From: Pseudomonas sp. LP_7_YM
GTDB taxonomy: Bacteria; Pseudomonadota; Gammaproteobacteria; Pseudomonadales; Pseudomonadaceae
DNA: 64,000 nucleotides
Reading direction: 5' to 3'
Assembly (NCBI RefSeq): GCF_004364435.1
Contig: NZ_SOCT01000006.1
Location: forward strand, 1 to 64,000
Positions 1 to 9,764 of the stretch are shown here, piece after piece (position 1 is the stretch's first letter; every line of letters starts with the position of its first letter). The position numbers were made by a program, and so were the translations under genes. The notes below the pieces were generated by a model. It did no database searches, had not been told where the DNA came from, and was given only the letters and a program-made list of their open reading frames with translations.

Positions 1-163
1 GTACGGAGATCGATTTATCAGGCCGACCTGGTAAAAGCACGGACTGCCTGACGGCAGGCCGTTACCGGCCCGCACACAAAAAATCTGACAGTCCCCGATA
101 CCAGTGCCAACACCAATAAGTATTCACACGGCGGCTATAACTAACGCCTTGTAAACGACCACC

Positions 164-799
164 TCAAAACGGCGCCGGACACTCAAACCGCATCCGCTCA
201 CCCGTCACCGGATGGGTAAACGCCAACATACTCGCATGCAGGCACAACCGCGGATACGCGGCCAGCGCCTCAGGATGCGCATACAACCCATCCCCCAACA
301 GCGGATGACCCATCGACAGCATATGAACCCGCAACTGATGTGAACGCCCGGTAATCGGCGTCAGCTCAACGCGGCAATGCGTGTCATAACGCTCCAGCAC
401 CTTCCAGAACGTCAACGCATGCTTACCCAATTCATGATCGACCACATGCCGTGGCTTGGTCGGTGGGTCATAACGCAGGGGTAGATCAATGCTGCCACTG
501 TCCAGCGTGGGTTGGCCCCACGCCAGCGCGGTGTAAGCCTTTTCGGTTTCCCGATCGTGAAACTGCCGGGACAACTCACGGTGAGTATCCGCATCGCGCG
601 CCAGCAAAATGATCCCGGAGGTTTCCCAGTCCAGACGGTGGACGATACGCGCCTCGGGATAGCCGTTTTCCTGCAGGCGAGTGATCAGACAGTCCTTGTT
701 GTCATCGGCACGACCGGGCACCGAGAGCAGCAAGGTAGGCTTGTTCACCACCAGAACGGCATCGTCCTGATGAAGAATGTGTACGTTGGACAGCGGCAT
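164..799 (-). CDS. rluA: RluA-family pseudouridine synthase
   Basis: Converts specific uridines in 23S rRNA and tRNA to pseudouridine; the 211-residue length and overall sequence resemble E. coli RluA (219 aa). The catalytic motif HRLDWETSG lies at residues 54-62 with Asp57 as the expected nucleophile, and ITGRSHQLRVH is the conserved C-terminal block. The start at 799 is chosen because GAGG sits 7 nt upstream and family similarity begins there; the reading frame stays open further upstream but without similarity. It lies 128 bp downstream of minE on the same strand and is probably the last gene of the min transcript. Function is assigned by family resemblance. Confidence 0.93.
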   Translation of the reverse strand: MPLSNVHILHQDDAVLVVNKPTLLLSVPGRADDNKDCLITRLQENGYPEARIVHRLDWETSGIILLARDADTHRELSRQFHDRETEKAYTALAWGQPTLDSGSIDLPLRYDPPTKPRHVVDHELGKHALTFWKVLERYDTHCRVELTPITGRSHQLRVHMLSMGHPLLGDGLYAHPEALAAYPRLCLHASMLAFTHPVTGERMRFECPAPF

Positions 800-927
800 C
801 GAACAGCCTCGTAGCGATAGCAATATCAGAACAGAAAACGACGTCTGACAAACGCCAACGGCGGCTCGCTCACCCGGCTTCTGTGAAGAGCCGGGCAACC
901 GGGCCGCCGTGGCGACTGCCTTTTCGA

Positions 928-1182
928 TCAACGATCAGGCAGGGTGATATTGAGTTCCAGAATCGAGCAGCTGCCGTCGTTTTCCAACGCGACATGCACG
1001 TCATCGTTGCCGATATTGACGTATTTGCGGATCACTTCGACCAGTTCCTTCTGCAAGGCTGGCAGGTAGTCCGGAGTGCTGCGTTGGCCGCGTTCGTGCG
1101 CCACGATGATCTGTAGACGCTCTTTCGCTACCGACGCGGTGCTGGGCTTTTTGTTGGCACGAAAGAAGTCAAAAATGCTCAT
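928..1182 (-). CDS. minE: Cell division topological specificity factor MinE
   Basis: MinE stimulates the MinD ATPase and drives pole-to-pole Min oscillation so that FtsZ rings form at midcell. The 84-residue product has the family length, starts [12 protein letters not shown] (membrane-binding and anti-MinCD segment) and carries the C-terminal topological specificity domain. Its ATG shares one base with the TGA of minD, so translation is probably coupled. It acts at the inner membrane. Confidence 0.97.
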   Translation of the reverse strand: MSIFDFFRANKKPSTASVAKERLQIIVAHERGQRSTPDYLPALQKELVEVIRKYVNIGNDDVHVALENDGSCSILELNITLPDR

Positions 1183-1994
1183 CAGTTACCCCCGAACAGA
1201 CGTTCCAAAAATCCCTTTTTCTTTACGTCCAGGAAGCGGTGCTCGCGGTCTTTGCCCAACAGGCGGTCGACGGCATCGCTGTACGCCTGGCCGGCGTCGC
1301 TCTGGTCGTCGAGAATGACCGGCACGCCTTGGTTGGAAGCCTTGAGCACGGCCTGGGATTCGGGAATCACACCCAGCAGGGTCACGGCAAGGATCTCCTT
1401 GACGTCTTCAACGCCCAGCATTTCGCCTTTGCTCACGCGCTCAGGGTTGTAGCGGGTTAGCAGCAAGTGTTCCTTGATCGGATCTTCGTTGCGCTCGGCG
1501 CGACGGGATTTGCTGGCCAATAGCCCCAGCATGCGGTCCGAGTCACGAACCGACGACACTTCGGGGTTGGTGACCACGATCGCTTCGTCGGCGAAGTACA
1601 TCGCCAGGTGAGCGCCCGTTTCGATACCGGCCGGGGAGTCGCAGACGATGTACTCGAAGAATTCCTTGAGCTCCATCAGGACTTTTTCCACGCCTTCCTT
1701 GGTCAGCGCGTCCTTGTCGCGAGTCTGGCTGGCAGCTAGAACGTAAAGGCCTTCGATCTTCTTGTCTTTGATCAGCGCCTGTTGCAGGTTCGCTTCGCCG
1801 TTGACCACGTTGACGAAGTCATACACTACCCGGCGTTCGCAACCCATGATCAGGTCGAGGTTACGCAGGCCGACGTCGAAGTCGACGATGACTGTTCTGT
1901 GGCCGCGCAAAGCGAGGCCGGTACCGATAGCGGCGCTGGTGGTGGTCTTGCCCACACCACCCTTGCCGGATGTAACCACGAGAATCTTGGCCAA
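1182..1994 (-). CDS. minD: Septum site-determining ATPase MinD
   Basis: Membrane-associated deviant Walker A ATPase that recruits MinC and is regulated by Min[10 protein letters not shown] lies at residues 10-18, and the C-terminal amphipathic membrane-targeting helix is visible at the end ([12 protein letters not shown]). The start codon is TTG at 1994, which gives the conserved [14 protein letters not shown]-terminus and has GGTGA 6 nt upstream. The 270-residue length is normal. It overlaps minE by one base and follows minC. Confidence 0.97.
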   Translation of the reverse strand: MAKILVVTSGKGGVGKTTTSAAIGTGLALRGHRTVIVDFDVGLRNLDLIMGCERRVVYDFVNVVNGEANLQQALIKDKKIEGLYVLAASQTRDKDALTKEGVEKVLMELKEFFEYIVCDSPAGIETGAHLAMYFADEAIVVTNPEVSSVRDSDRMLGLLASKSRRAERNEDPIKEHLLLTRYNPERVSKGEMLGVEDVKEILAVTLLGVIPESQAVLKASNQGVPVILDDQSDAGQAYSDAVDRLLGKDREHRFLDVKKKGFLERLFGGN

Positions 1995-2191
1995 GGTGTA
2001 TCACCCCTAAAAGTAGGACGGCTAGTCCCTGAATAGCCCCTCGGAACGCAGCATTGATCCGAGCAACGGTAAGGGACGAGCGCCTTGCGGACTCATGATC
2101 CTGAAAAACCCGTGAATTTCACGGTTTTCCTTTCCCTGTTGCATCGTTTTCGCGACGAATCTGAGTGGCTTTGAAAATGGCGCAGTATCCG

Positions 2192-2938
2192 TTAAAGACG
2201 GGTGATGTTCAACACGTCGCCGGACAGACTGATCTGTACCCCGGCACCCCACAATGGATCTCTGCGCAAGTCTTCGGAAACCTTGTATTGCCCGGCGATG
2301 GAGATCAGTTCGGCGACCATCTGCTGGCAGAAGATCCGCGCTTTGGTATCACCCTTGATCCCCGCCAGTGCCCGGCCCCGCATTGGGCCATACACATGGA
2401 TGTTGCCATCTGCGAGAAGTTCCGCACCGGGGCTGACCGAGGAAATCACCACCAGGTCCGAGCCCTGGGCGTAGATCTGTTGCCCGCCGCGCACCGGGGC
2501 CGTGATGATCTTGGTCGGTTTGATCAAGGGCTCCGGGGGCTTCTCGACGACTTCAGGCTTTTTCCTGACTTCGCTTTCCGTCGGATCGAGCGGTCTTTCC
2601 CGTGCCCCCGAAGGTGGCAAAACGGGGAGGTCGATGGCGATGGCGGCGGCGATGTCTTCGATCCGGTTGGCGCGAATGGCCAAGGTACGCAGACCATGCT
2701 GGCGGCAGATGCGCATCATTGCTGGCAGATCAATCGCGCCTTCATTGTGCGGTAGCTTGTCCAGCGCCAGCACCAGCGGGGTGTTGCTGAAGAAGTTCGG
2801 GGCCTGGGCAACTTTGGCCGCCAGTTGACGATCCAGGGCTTGAAGGTTGTTGCGGGCCAGTTCCAGCACGGTGATGGCCAGCATGCTGCCCTTCAGCTGG
2901 AACACGGGTTCCTTGTCTTGCAATTCGATTTGGCTCAT
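2192..2938 (-). CDS. minC: Septum formation inhibitor MinC
   Basis: Antagonist of FtsZ polymerisation, active when bound to MinD. The 248-residue product has an N-terminal FtsZ-inhibition domain (about 1-110), a proline- and charge-rich linker (about 110-145) and a C-terminal beta-helix domain with the [16 protein letters not shown] region. Start at 2938 ([18 protein letters not shown]) matches family N-termini; the frame is open further upstream without similarity. It is separated from minD by 197 bp and is divergent from the acyltransferase gene, so a min promoter is expected between 2939 and 3083. Confidence 0.95.
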   Translation of the reverse strand: MSQIELQDKEPVFQLKGSMLAITVLELARNNLQALDRQLAAKVAQAPNFFSNTPLVLALDKLPHNEGAIDLPAMMRICRQHGLRTLAIRANRIEDIAAAIAIDLPVLPPSGARERPLDPTESEVRKKPEVVEKPPEPLIKPTKIITAPVRGGQQIYAQGSDLVVISSVSPGAELLADGNIHVYGPMRGRALAGIKGDTKARIFCQQMVAELISIAGQYKVSEDLRRDPLWGAGVQISLSGDVLNITRL

Positions 2939-3083
2939 GTCGGCATACAGCGGCTTATCGCTAAAAGTGCCGAGACTTATAACGAGAACGCCCGTGCGTC
3001 GCAAGGGAGGCGCATCTGACAGAGCGTCACTGATCCTGCCGAACCGATGTAGAATGCCCGCCTTTGCCTTGACGGAAGCTTTA

Positions 3084-4016
3084 ATGGAACGCCCGCGTTT
3101 TCGAGCCCAATTTCTTCATCCCCGCTTCTGGCCCCTGTGGCTGGGGCTGGGTTTGCTCTGGCTGGTGGTGCAGTTGCCGTTCCGGGTGCTGGTGGGGATG
3201 GGCCGGGCCCTTGGCAGGATCATGTACTACTTCGCCACCGATCGGCGGATCATCGCCGCGCGTAATCTGGAACTGTGCTTCGCGCAGTATTCGAAGGCCG
3301 AGCGCAAACGTCTGCTCAAGGAAAACTTCGCTTCAACCGGCGTCGCCTTTTTCGAGATGGCCATGAGTTGGTGGTGGAGCAAGCCGCGCTTGGCCAGGCT
3401 GGCTCACATCGAGGGCCTGCAGCATCTCAAGCAGGCGCAGCTCGACGGCCAGGGCGTAATTCTGATGGCGCTGCACTTCACTACGCTGGAGATCGGCGCG
3501 GCGTTGCTCGGGCAGCAGCACACCATTGATGGCATGTACCGCGAACACAAGAACCCCTTGTTCGATTACGTTCAACGCCGTGGTCGCGAGCGGCACAACC
3601 TGGACTCCATCGCCGTTGAGCGCGAAGACGTGCGCGGCATGATCAAGCAACTGCGCAAGGGCCGCGCCATCTGGTACGCCCCCGATCAGGATTACGGCGC
3701 CAAGCAGAGCCTCTTCGTGCCGCTGTTCGGCATTCAGGCCGCCACCGTGCCGGCTACCAGCAAGTTCGCCAAGCTCGGCCACGCCCTTGTGGTGCCCTTT
3801 ACTCAGGAGCGTCTGGCTGACGGCAGTGGCTACCGGCTGGTGATTCATCCGCCACTGACCGATTTTCCCGGTGAAAGCGATGAAGCCGATTGCGTGCGCA
3901 TCAATCAGTGGGTCGAACGTGCGGTGACCGCATGCCCGGAACAGTATTTGTGGGCGCACCGGCGTTTCAAAAGTAGACCGGCTGGCGAGCCCAAGCTATA
4001 CCCCAAGCGTGGCTGA
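3084..4016 (+). CDS. htrB: Lipid A biosynthesis lauroyl acyltransferase (HtrB/LpxL-like)
   Basis: Transfers a secondary acyl chain to lipid A precursors at the inner membrane face. The 310-residue product has an N-terminal hydrophobic anchor (about residues 15-40) and the catalytic H-X4-E motif in ALHFTTLE, which is typical of LpxL/HtrB late acyltransferases, followed by conserved PDQDYG. The start at 3084 is the first ATG with family similarity. Pseudomonads often encode more than one paralogue, so the exact acyl chain and position are not certain. It is adjacent and divergent to minC, as in P. aeruginosa, and its stop lies just ahead of the patatin gene. Confidence 0.9.
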   Translation: MERPRFRAQFLHPRFWPLWLGLGLLWLVVQLPFRVLVGMGRALGRIMYYFATDRRIIAARNLELCFAQYSKAERKRLLKENFASTGVAFFEMAMSWWWSKPRLARLAHIEGLQHLKQAQLDGQGVILMALHFTTLEIGAALLGQQHTIDGMYREHKNPLFDYVQRRGRERHNLDSIAVEREDVRGMIKQLRKGRAIWYAPDQDYGAKQSLFVPLFGIQAATVPATSKFAKLGHALVVPFTQERLADGSGYRLVIHPPLTDFPGESDEADCVRINQWVERAVTACPEQYLWAHRRFKSRPAGEPKLYPKRG

Positions 4017-4035
4017 AACCAATAACCGAGCCTTT

Positions 4036-5271
4036 ATGACGACAAGCACAGCCGAACAAGAACCCGTCATCCGTGCTTCACCCAGTGCGGCCGATATCGA
4101 GCCGGTCACCGGGCTGATCCTTTCCGGCGGCGGCGCGCGGGCTGCCTACCAGGTGGGCGTGCTGGCGGGCATCGCCGATCTGCTGCCGCCAGGTGCGAAG
4201 AATCCCTTTCCCGTGATCGTCGGCACTTCGGCCGGCGCCATCAACGCGGTGAAGCTTGCCAGTGGCGCCAGCCACTTTCGTACCGCCATCCATGAATTGA
4301 CCCTTTTCTGGCAGAGTTTTCGCAGTCATCAGGTTCTGCGCAGCGACTGGACAGGGGTTATACGTCAGGCTTCGACATTCTTTGGGCGCAGCCTGCTGGG
4401 TGTTGGACGCAAGCAGGTGCCGGTGGCGTTGCTCGACAGTTCACCATTGCGGGACCTGCTGACCGAAAGGCTGAATCTTGCCGGTATCGACGAGGCCATC
4501 GAAGCCCGGCATTTGCGTGCAGTGGCAGTCACGGCTTTCGGTTATGAGTCGGGGCAGGCGGTGACCTTTTATCAAGGCAAAGGCACCATCGATTCGTGGC
4601 TGCGGCACCGGCGCATTGGCGTGCCGACTCGTTTGACCGTTGATCACCTGCTGGCCAGCTCCGCCATTCCGCTGCTGTTCGCGCCGGTGAAGCTCGGGCA
4701 TGAGTATTTCGGTGACGGCGCGGTGCGTCAGTCGGCGCCCATCAGCCCGGCCTTGCATCTGGGGGCAAACCGAGTGTTGGTGGTCGGCGTCAGCGGCAAC
4801 CCGCGTGGCCCAGGCGCCAACAAGCCGATGCAGCGCACGGTGAGCGGAGCGCAGCCGAGTCTGGCGCAGATCAGCGGCCACATGCTCAACAGCACCTTCA
4901 TCGACAGCCTGGAAAGTGATATCGAGTTGATCGAGCGGCTCAATCTGTTGAGCCGCATGTTGCCTGAGCCACGGCAACCTTCACCTCAGGTCTCTGAACA
5001 ACCCACTCCGGCGCAATCGCTTGCACCGGTTGAGGTGCTGGTGATTTCGCCCAGTCGTCCCCTGGACGAAATTGCTGCGCGCCATCGCCGTGAATTGCCC
5101 CCGGCGTTGCGCACTTTCCTGCGCGGTCCGGGCGCCACTAAGACCAGTGGGGCAGGGGTACTGAGCTATCTGCTGTTCGAATCGGGCTATTGCAGCGAAC
5201 TGATCGAGCTGGGTCGGCGTGATGCAATGGCGCAGAAGGACCAGTTGATGAAGTTCTTGCGATTGGATTGA
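4036..5271 (+). CDS. Patatin-like phospholipase
   Basis: Serine-aspartate dyad lipid acyl hydrolase family. The oxyanion-hole glycine motif GGGARAAYQVG, the nucleophile elbow GTSAG and the catalytic Asp motif DGA (in GDGAVRQSAP) are all present, so the enzyme looks active. There is no signal peptide, suggesting a cytoplasmic or membrane-peripheral enzyme. I use ATG 4036 (411 aa); a GTG at 4009 would overlap the acyltransferase gene and add nine residues. It probably shares a transcript with the upstream acyltransferase. Its 3' end overlaps the convergent pirin frame by 134 bp. Substrate unknown. Confidence 0.88.
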   Translation: MTTSTAEQEPVIRASPSAADIEPVTGLILSGGGARAAYQVGVLAGIADLLPPGAKNPFPVIVGTSAGAINAVKLASGASHFRTAIHELTLFWQSFRSHQVLRSDWTGVIRQASTFFGRSLLGVGRKQVPVALLDSSPLRDLLTERLNLAGIDEAIEARHLRAVAVTAFGYESGQAVTFYQGKGTIDSWLRHRRIGVPTRLTVDHLLASSAIPLLFAPVKLGHEYFGDGAVRQSAPISPALHLGANRVLVVGVSGNPRGPGANKPMQRTVSGAQPSLAQISGHMLNSTFIDSLESDIELIERLNLLSRMLPEPRQPSPQVSEQPTPAQSLAPVEVLVISPSRPLDEIAARHRRELPPALRTFLRGPGATKTSGAGVLSYLLFESGYCSELIELGRRDAMAQKDQLMKFLRLD

Positions 5272-6172
5272 AGTCCCCGGCGTGAATCGGAACCACAGGA
5301 GCGCTTTGATTCCCTGACCATGCGGTCAACCTGTCATTGCGAAAGTCGCGCAGTGCCTGTTCGATCTCCTCACGGCTGTTCATGACGAAAGGGCCGTATT
5401 GCACGATAGGTTCACCCAACGGTTTGCCTGCGATCAACAGCAGCTTGGCACCGGTGGCCGTGCTCAGTTGCAGCGCTCCATGTTCCGACAAGCGCGCCAG
5501 ACGGCTCTTGCTAAGTTTCTGCGTCTGTCCGGCAATGTCTACTTCACCTTCGTACACATAGAGCAGCACGCGATGGCCTTCCGGCACTTTGGGGCTGATC
5601 GACTTGCCAGCGGGTATGTGCAGGTCAAAATACTGCGGCTCGGTGTCCGGGCGCTGCACAGCACCGGTCTGTTGCAACTCACCATCGTCGAACAAGCCTG
5701 CGATCACGACGATGTCAACGCCATTTTGCGTGGTCACTCGCGGAATGCGTTCAGGCTGGATATCGTCATAACCGGCCTCGCCCATCTTCGATTTGCCTGG
5801 CAGATTGAGCCACAGCTGGAAGCCACGCATCACACCTTCTTCCTGTTCGGGCATTTCACTGTGAATGACGCCGCGCGCGGCCGTCATCCATTGCACGCCG
5901 CCGCCCTGCAGCAGGCCGACGTTGCCCATGTGATCCTCGTGACGCATCCGGCCTTCAAGCATATAGGTTACGGTTTCGAAGCCACGGTGCGGATGCGGCG
6001 GGAAACCGGCGATGTAGTCGTCAGGTTTATCCGAACCGAATTCATCGAGCATCAGAAAGGGGTCGAACAGTTCGACACCCTGGCCACCGAAGACGCGCGT
6101 CAGCTTGACGCCCGCGCCATCCGAAGTCGGTTGACCGGCCTGAATCGAAAGCACTGTGCGTAATTGAGTCAT
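5138..6172 (-). CDS. Pirin family protein with C-terminal extension
   Basis: Bicupin protein of the pirin family (quercetinase-like or regulatory). Conserved PPHPHRGFETVTYMLEG holds the metal-binding histidines, and HSEMPEQ supplies the remaining ligands. Start at 6172 is set by GGAG 8 nt upstream. Family members normally end shortly after the FRNDRLTA segment, giving about 285 residues. Here the codon after that Ala is TGG, and the frame runs about 57 codons further, antisense to the patatin 3' end, to 344 residues. The extra tail (rich in P, S, R and H) looks like fortuitous translation after loss of the normal stop. Core function is confident; the tail is uncertain. Confidence 0.88.
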   Translation of the reverse strand: MTQLRTVLSIQAGQPTSDGAGVKLTRVFGGQGVELFDPFLMLDEFGSDKPDDYIAGFPPHPHRGFETVTYMLEGRMRHEDHMGNVGLLQGGGVQWMTAARGVIHSEMPEQEEGVMRGFQLWLNLPGKSKMGEAGYDDIQPERIPRVTTQNGVDIVVIAGLFDDGELQQTGAVQRPDTEPQYFDLHIPAGKSISPKVPEGHRVLLYVYEGEVDIAGQTQKLSKSRLARLSEHGALQLSTATGAKLLLIAGKPLGEPIVQYGPFVMNSREEIEQALRDFRNDRLTAWSGNQSAPVVPIHAGDFNPIARTSSTGPSAPLHHADPARSVRCNSPIRTADSSVPLPHWS

Positions 6173-6491
6173 GAGGCTCACTCCGGAAGAGGGTGGGTAT
6201 GGCGCCTATGGTATGCCTGTTGAGGCGATGAAAGGGTGAGGTTTTTGCGAGGGATTGATCAGGTTTGTAGATGGATTTTACGCGTTTGGATCGTCGGTTT
6301 CACGATCCGGTGTCGCCACGCGCAACTGCGCAGTAACAGCTGATACAGGCGTTACTCATAACTGTGGGAGTGAATTCCTTCGCCAGACCAGGTTACAGGC
6401 GGTACATGTTGTATCGCCCGAACTGCCGCGTTGCGACTGAAGTCACCCCCACAGGGGTTCTATCAACAGTCAGCCGGTTGCTGACAGATTA
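6173..6491. other. Intergenic region with a REP-type half-site
   Basis: No gene seen. The stretch around 6364-6388 contains a GTGGGAGTGAATTC..TTCGCC element resembling the half-sites of the Pseudomonas extragenic inverted repeats at 49794 and 63657, but without a clear second arm. The promoter of the pirin gene should lie near 6180-6300. Confidence 0.4.
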
Positions 6492-7295
6492 TTACTCCGA
6501 TATCTGCAACTTCCGCGCTTCGGTATAAACGTAACGAACCTTCTCGTATTCGAATGGTGAGTTCATCTGGCCGTAACGGAAGCTGGTGGTATAACGACGG
6601 TCGATCGCACGCAGCAGATACAGCTCAGGATGATCCTCGCTGACCTGCGAAACGTTCAGGAAGTTGATCTGCGATTCGGCGGTGAAGTCGAAGACCAGAC
6701 CACCGGTGTCACGCAAGTTCGACGGTCCCAGGATCGGCAGCACCAGATACGGCCCGGCAGGCACCCCATAGAAACCCAAGGTCTGACCGAAGTCCTCGCT
6801 CTGTTTCGGCAGCCCCATCATGGTCGCCGGATCCCACAGCCCGGCGATGCCCAGCGTAGTGTTGATAAGCAAGCGCCCGGTGGTCTCCATGGAGCGCTTG
6901 CCCTTGAACTGCAGCAGGCTGTTCACCAGATTGGGCACGTCGCCCAGGTTGCTGAAGAAGTTGCTTACGCCGCTGCGCACGAAGCCTGGCGTGACGTACT
7001 TATAGCCGTTGACCACCGGCAGGAAAACCCACTCATCAAAGCGATAGTTGAAGTGGTAGACCCGACGGTTCCAGGACTCGAGGGGGTCGTAGACGTTGAG
7101 GGCGTTAAGCGACGCGCGCTCGAATTCCTGAGCGTCCAGACCGGGGTTGAATTTCAGCGACTTCAAAGGCTCGGTGAAGCCGTCGGGACTGTCCAGCCGC
7201 TGCACCGGGGCCGCCTTGGAAACAATCGGCTCATCGGCCGCGTGAACAGCGCCCGCGCAGAGCAGAACGGCAATAAGCAATAGACGTTTAGCCAC
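6492..7295 (-). CDS. mlaA: Outer-membrane lipid asymmetry protein MlaA (VacJ)
   Basis: MlaA removes surface-exposed phospholipids from the outer membrane and passes them to the periplasmic MlaC carrier. Family blocks are clear: YDPLESWNRRVYHFN, SNLGDVPNLVNSLLQ and EDFGQTLGFYGVPAGPYLV. The 267-residue product begins with a signal peptide ending near AVHA/ADE; there is no convincing lipobox, unlike E. coli MlaA. The start is GTG at 7295, eight bases inside the end of the upstream hydrolase gene, so the two are translationally coupled. The mlaFEDCB genes are not in this window. Confidence 0.93.
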   Translation of the reverse strand: MAKRLLLIAVLLCAGAVHAADEPIVSKAAPVQRLDSPDGFTEPLKSLKFNPGLDAQEFERASLNALNVYDPLESWNRRVYHFNYRFDEWVFLPVVNGYKYVTPGFVRSGVSNFFSNLGDVPNLVNSLLQFKGKRSMETTGRLLINTTLGIAGLWDPATMMGLPKQSEDFGQTLGFYGVPAGPYLVLPILGPSNLRDTGGLVFDFTAESQINFLNVSQVSEDHPELYLLRAIDRRYTTSFRYGQMNSPFEYEKVRYVYTEARKLQISE

Positions 7296-8586
7296 GGAAA
7301 AACTCCAGCATGGCGTCGCTGTTGACGCGATAGTTCATGTTGCCGCAATGACCGCCATACGGATAAACGGTCAGACGGTCGCCAAAGGTCTTGCGCAGGA
7401 ATCCAAGGTCACCCGGGCCCAGGATGACGTCGTCGGCGTTGTGCATCACCGAGATCTTTTTGCTGTTACTCAGGTAATCCTTTAGCGCATACAGACTGAC
7501 CTGGTCGACCAGTTGCAGCAGGCTGCCGCCATCGGTGCGGGCGCGCCACATCGGGATCACTTGCTCGGTGACGTAACAGTCGAAGTCACACTGCAAAGCA
7601 CGTTTCAGGAAAGGTGACAGGCTGGTGCCTTCGCTGATCGGCGTCTTGGGTGGCGTGATCAGGCCGCGACGGTTGATCAGGTCCGAGGTGAAGGCAATGT
7701 CAGCGGCCGAGAAGCGGAACGAAGTACCGATCAACATGGCCATCTGTTCGTTCGACAGGTGCTGTTTGGACTGCTGGAAGTCATACAGCAATGCATCGTT
7801 GAGGTCGATATAGCCTTTCTCGCGGAAGTAGCGGGTCAGCTTCTGCAGCACCAGCTCATAGAAAGTAGTGCTGTTGGTGACGCCTTTCACATCGGTCTGG
7901 ACCATCTTGTCCAGATTGGTGATCGACGTATAGAGGTTCACGGGCGGGTTGATCAGCAGCACTTTCTTGAAGTTGAAACTGCGACGGGTTTCGTCAAGCT
8001 TGCTGACGAACGCGGCGTCCAAAGCACCAAGGCTGTAACCGGTGAGATAGTACTCGGTAACCTGCAGTTTGGTTTGCTGGGCGCGGACTGCCTGCATCAC
8101 GTGATAGAGGTCTTCAGCGTCTTCGGTGGTGACCCCGGGGGTCGCGAAGCGAGAGGCTGCGCTCATGAAGTCATAGCTGGTGGGCGATGACAGCTGTACG
8201 ACGTTATACCCGGCTCCGTAGTACAGGCGCTTGAGGTATTCGTTAAGTGTGCTGTTGTAAGGCGCGCCGGTTCCTGCGATGAGGAAGATCAGCGGTGCCG
8301 GATGGTCCTGCTTGGCCAGACGATAGTGCAGTTTTTTCACGGCCCAGAAGTTGTCCGGGAGAGTGAACTCGCGATCGGGGCGCAGGGTCAGGCTGTAGTC
8401 ATCCTGATCAATGTCCGCGTCGTCCGGCACTTTTGACCGCAAATCAGGAGGCGTCGTGGCGATGGTCGCCTCAAACGGGTTGGTAAGAGGGAAGCCATAG
8501 CTGGACGGATCGATATCGACCGCCATCACGGACGCACTCAAGAACAAGCCGCCTGAAAAGGCGGCGAGGCGTAGAAAACGAAGCAT
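7288..8586 (-). CDS. Secreted alpha/beta hydrolase-like protein coupled to mlaA
   Basis: 432 residues with a signal peptide (cleavage near SVMA/VDI at about 22) and an alpha/beta-hydrolase pattern: nucleophile elbow GYSLGA with Ser185, an acid in the NADDVILGPGD segment (about residue 390) and a His in GGHCGN near the C-terminus. From memory, homologues are often labelled serine/threonine kinase, but no kinase motif is visible. The stop overlaps the mlaA start by 8 bp, so the protein is very likely periplasmic and linked to phospholipid handling, perhaps as a lipase or esterase. The lipid substrate is inference; no direct evidence. Confidence 0.75.
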   Translation of the reverse strand: MLRFLRLAAFSGGLFLSASVMAVDIDPSSYGFPLTNPFEATIATTPPDLRSKVPDDADIDQDDYSLTLRPDREFTLPDNFWAVKKLHYRLAKQDHPAPLIFLIAGTGAPYNSTLNEYLKRLYYGAGYNVVQLSSPTSYDFMSAASRFATPGVTTEDAEDLYHVMQAVRAQQTKLQVTEYYLTGYSLGALDAAFVSKLDETRRSFNFKKVLLINPPVNLYTSITNLDKMVQTDVKGVTNSTTFYELVLQKLTRYFREKGYIDLNDALLYDFQQSKQHLSNEQMAMLIGTSFRFSAADIAFTSDLINRRGLITPPKTPISEGTSLSPFLKRALQCDFDCYVTEQVIPMWRARTDGGSLLQLVDQVSLYALKDYLSNSKKISVMHNADDVILGPGDLGFLRKTFGDRLTVYPYGGHCGNMNYRVNSDAMLEFFRG

Positions 8587-8822
8587 GACTAAATCCCTTG
8601 GGAAAGAAGTGCTGTTGAGATACGCAGGCTATGACACAGAGCTGGTACGAAAGTGCCATAGTGGCATTTTGTTTCAGTGCCGCGCTACTCCGGTATAACT
8701 CCCGGCGACAATACACGTTCCGGTCCTGCAAGCGTGTCAGTTTGTGCTGCAAATGTGTTGTGGTTCTTGTCGGGGCTGAGTACGGATATGCTGAGCGTTG
8801 TCTTCCTGCTGCGGGGTGTTCC

Positions 8823-9182
8823 GTGTCGCGTCGTTTACCGCTGATTGTGTTTGTTGTCGTACTGGCTCTTTGGCTGGTCATTGTCTATGGCTTGCGTTAC
8901 GGGCTCATGGAAGATGTGCAGTGGGTAGGCATCTGCGCCGATGACGCGCAGGCATGGCAATGCGTCGTGCGTTCCAACCTGGGGCTGTTGATTCACTTCG
9001 GGGTGTTTGGCTGGGGGGCGCTGTTGGCCTCAGTGGCCGGATTCTTTGTGCCAGGAGTGGTGGGGCGAGTGCTGGCGGGAACCGGACTGCTGCTGGGATT
9101 ACTGGCGCTGGTGCTATACACAGCAAGCCTTGCGGTATTCGCGGTGGTGATTGCGGGGTTGCGGTGGGTGCGGGCTGGCTGA
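8823..9182 (+). CDS. Small membrane protein of unknown function
   Basis: 119 residues with an N-terminal membrane segment (about 5-24) and two or three further hydrophobic segments between residues 50 and 110, so probably four membrane spans. Start is GTG 8823 (MSRRLPLIVF); the frame is open further upstream but the extra part looks non-coding. It is divergent from the hydrolase-mlaA operon and followed by a clear terminator, so it is probably monocistronic. I do not recognise a named family. Confidence 0.6.
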   Translation: MSRRLPLIVFVVVLALWLVIVYGLRYGLMEDVQWVGICADDAQAWQCVVRSNLGLLIHFGVFGWGALLASVAGFFVPGVVGRVLAGTGLLLGLLALVLYTASLAVFAVVIAGLRWVRAG

Positions 9183-9225
9183 GCAGTGTCTGGCTTGGCT
9201 TTACGTTCCGAATCCCGCACAGCAT

Positions 9226-9254
9226 AAAGGGGAGCCGAAGCTCCCCTTTAAATC
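9226..9254 (+). terminator. Rho-independent terminator after small membrane protein
   Basis: Perfect 10-bp inverted repeat AAAGGGGAGC / GCTCCCCTTT with a CGAA tetraloop, ending in a short T-rich run, 43 bp after the stop at 9182. Confidence 0.85.
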
Positions 9255-9764
9255 GTTGCACGTGCTCTTTCTTATTATTTTAGGGAGGTCTGTTGTTGTT
9301 TTTGGCAACCATTCCCTTTCTGCGTTCTTCAGTGATCCCCATGCGGGATTCAAGAGCAAACGTATTTTTTTGAGCGCTAACACGCTTCGATCCCATGCCA
9401 GTGGCCAGGATCCAACCCGTTCCGGACGCTACCTGATGGTAGTTTTATTGTTCTCTGTCGGGCTGTGAGACCAAGGCCTCTTAAAGCACATCTACTCCAA
9501 AAAAATCTGTTGGCTGCGTCTCTGTGCCGTTGTTCTTGTTATGTCAGAGCCGATTCATCTTATTTTTATTGAGTTTTCACATTTTATTCTTGTTATGCAG
9601 GAGATATAGCAGGTGCCGTGCCAGCTTTTGAAAATCCTTTTTAATCAATAAGTTAAAAATCATAATTTTTATGAACCGCCTTGGCGCACGCATTTCTGTT
9701 CCCGTGTTACCCGTATTTTGTGCAGAACCGCCTTCAGCGGTAACACAATGTGTTTCGTCCAACG
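9255..9764. other. AT-rich gene-free region
   Basis: About 500 bp without a convincing gene; base composition is clearly more AT-rich than the flanks, especially 9480-9670. Short frames here lack ribosome binding sites and family similarity. It lies downstream of the convergent GH17 gene. It could be decayed accessory DNA. Confidence 0.4.

Noticed and set aside
7288..8586. Serine/threonine kinase, a label often used for homologues
   Set aside because: No glycine-rich loop, HRD or DFG-like motif; the GYSLGA elbow and signal peptide point to a hydrolase.
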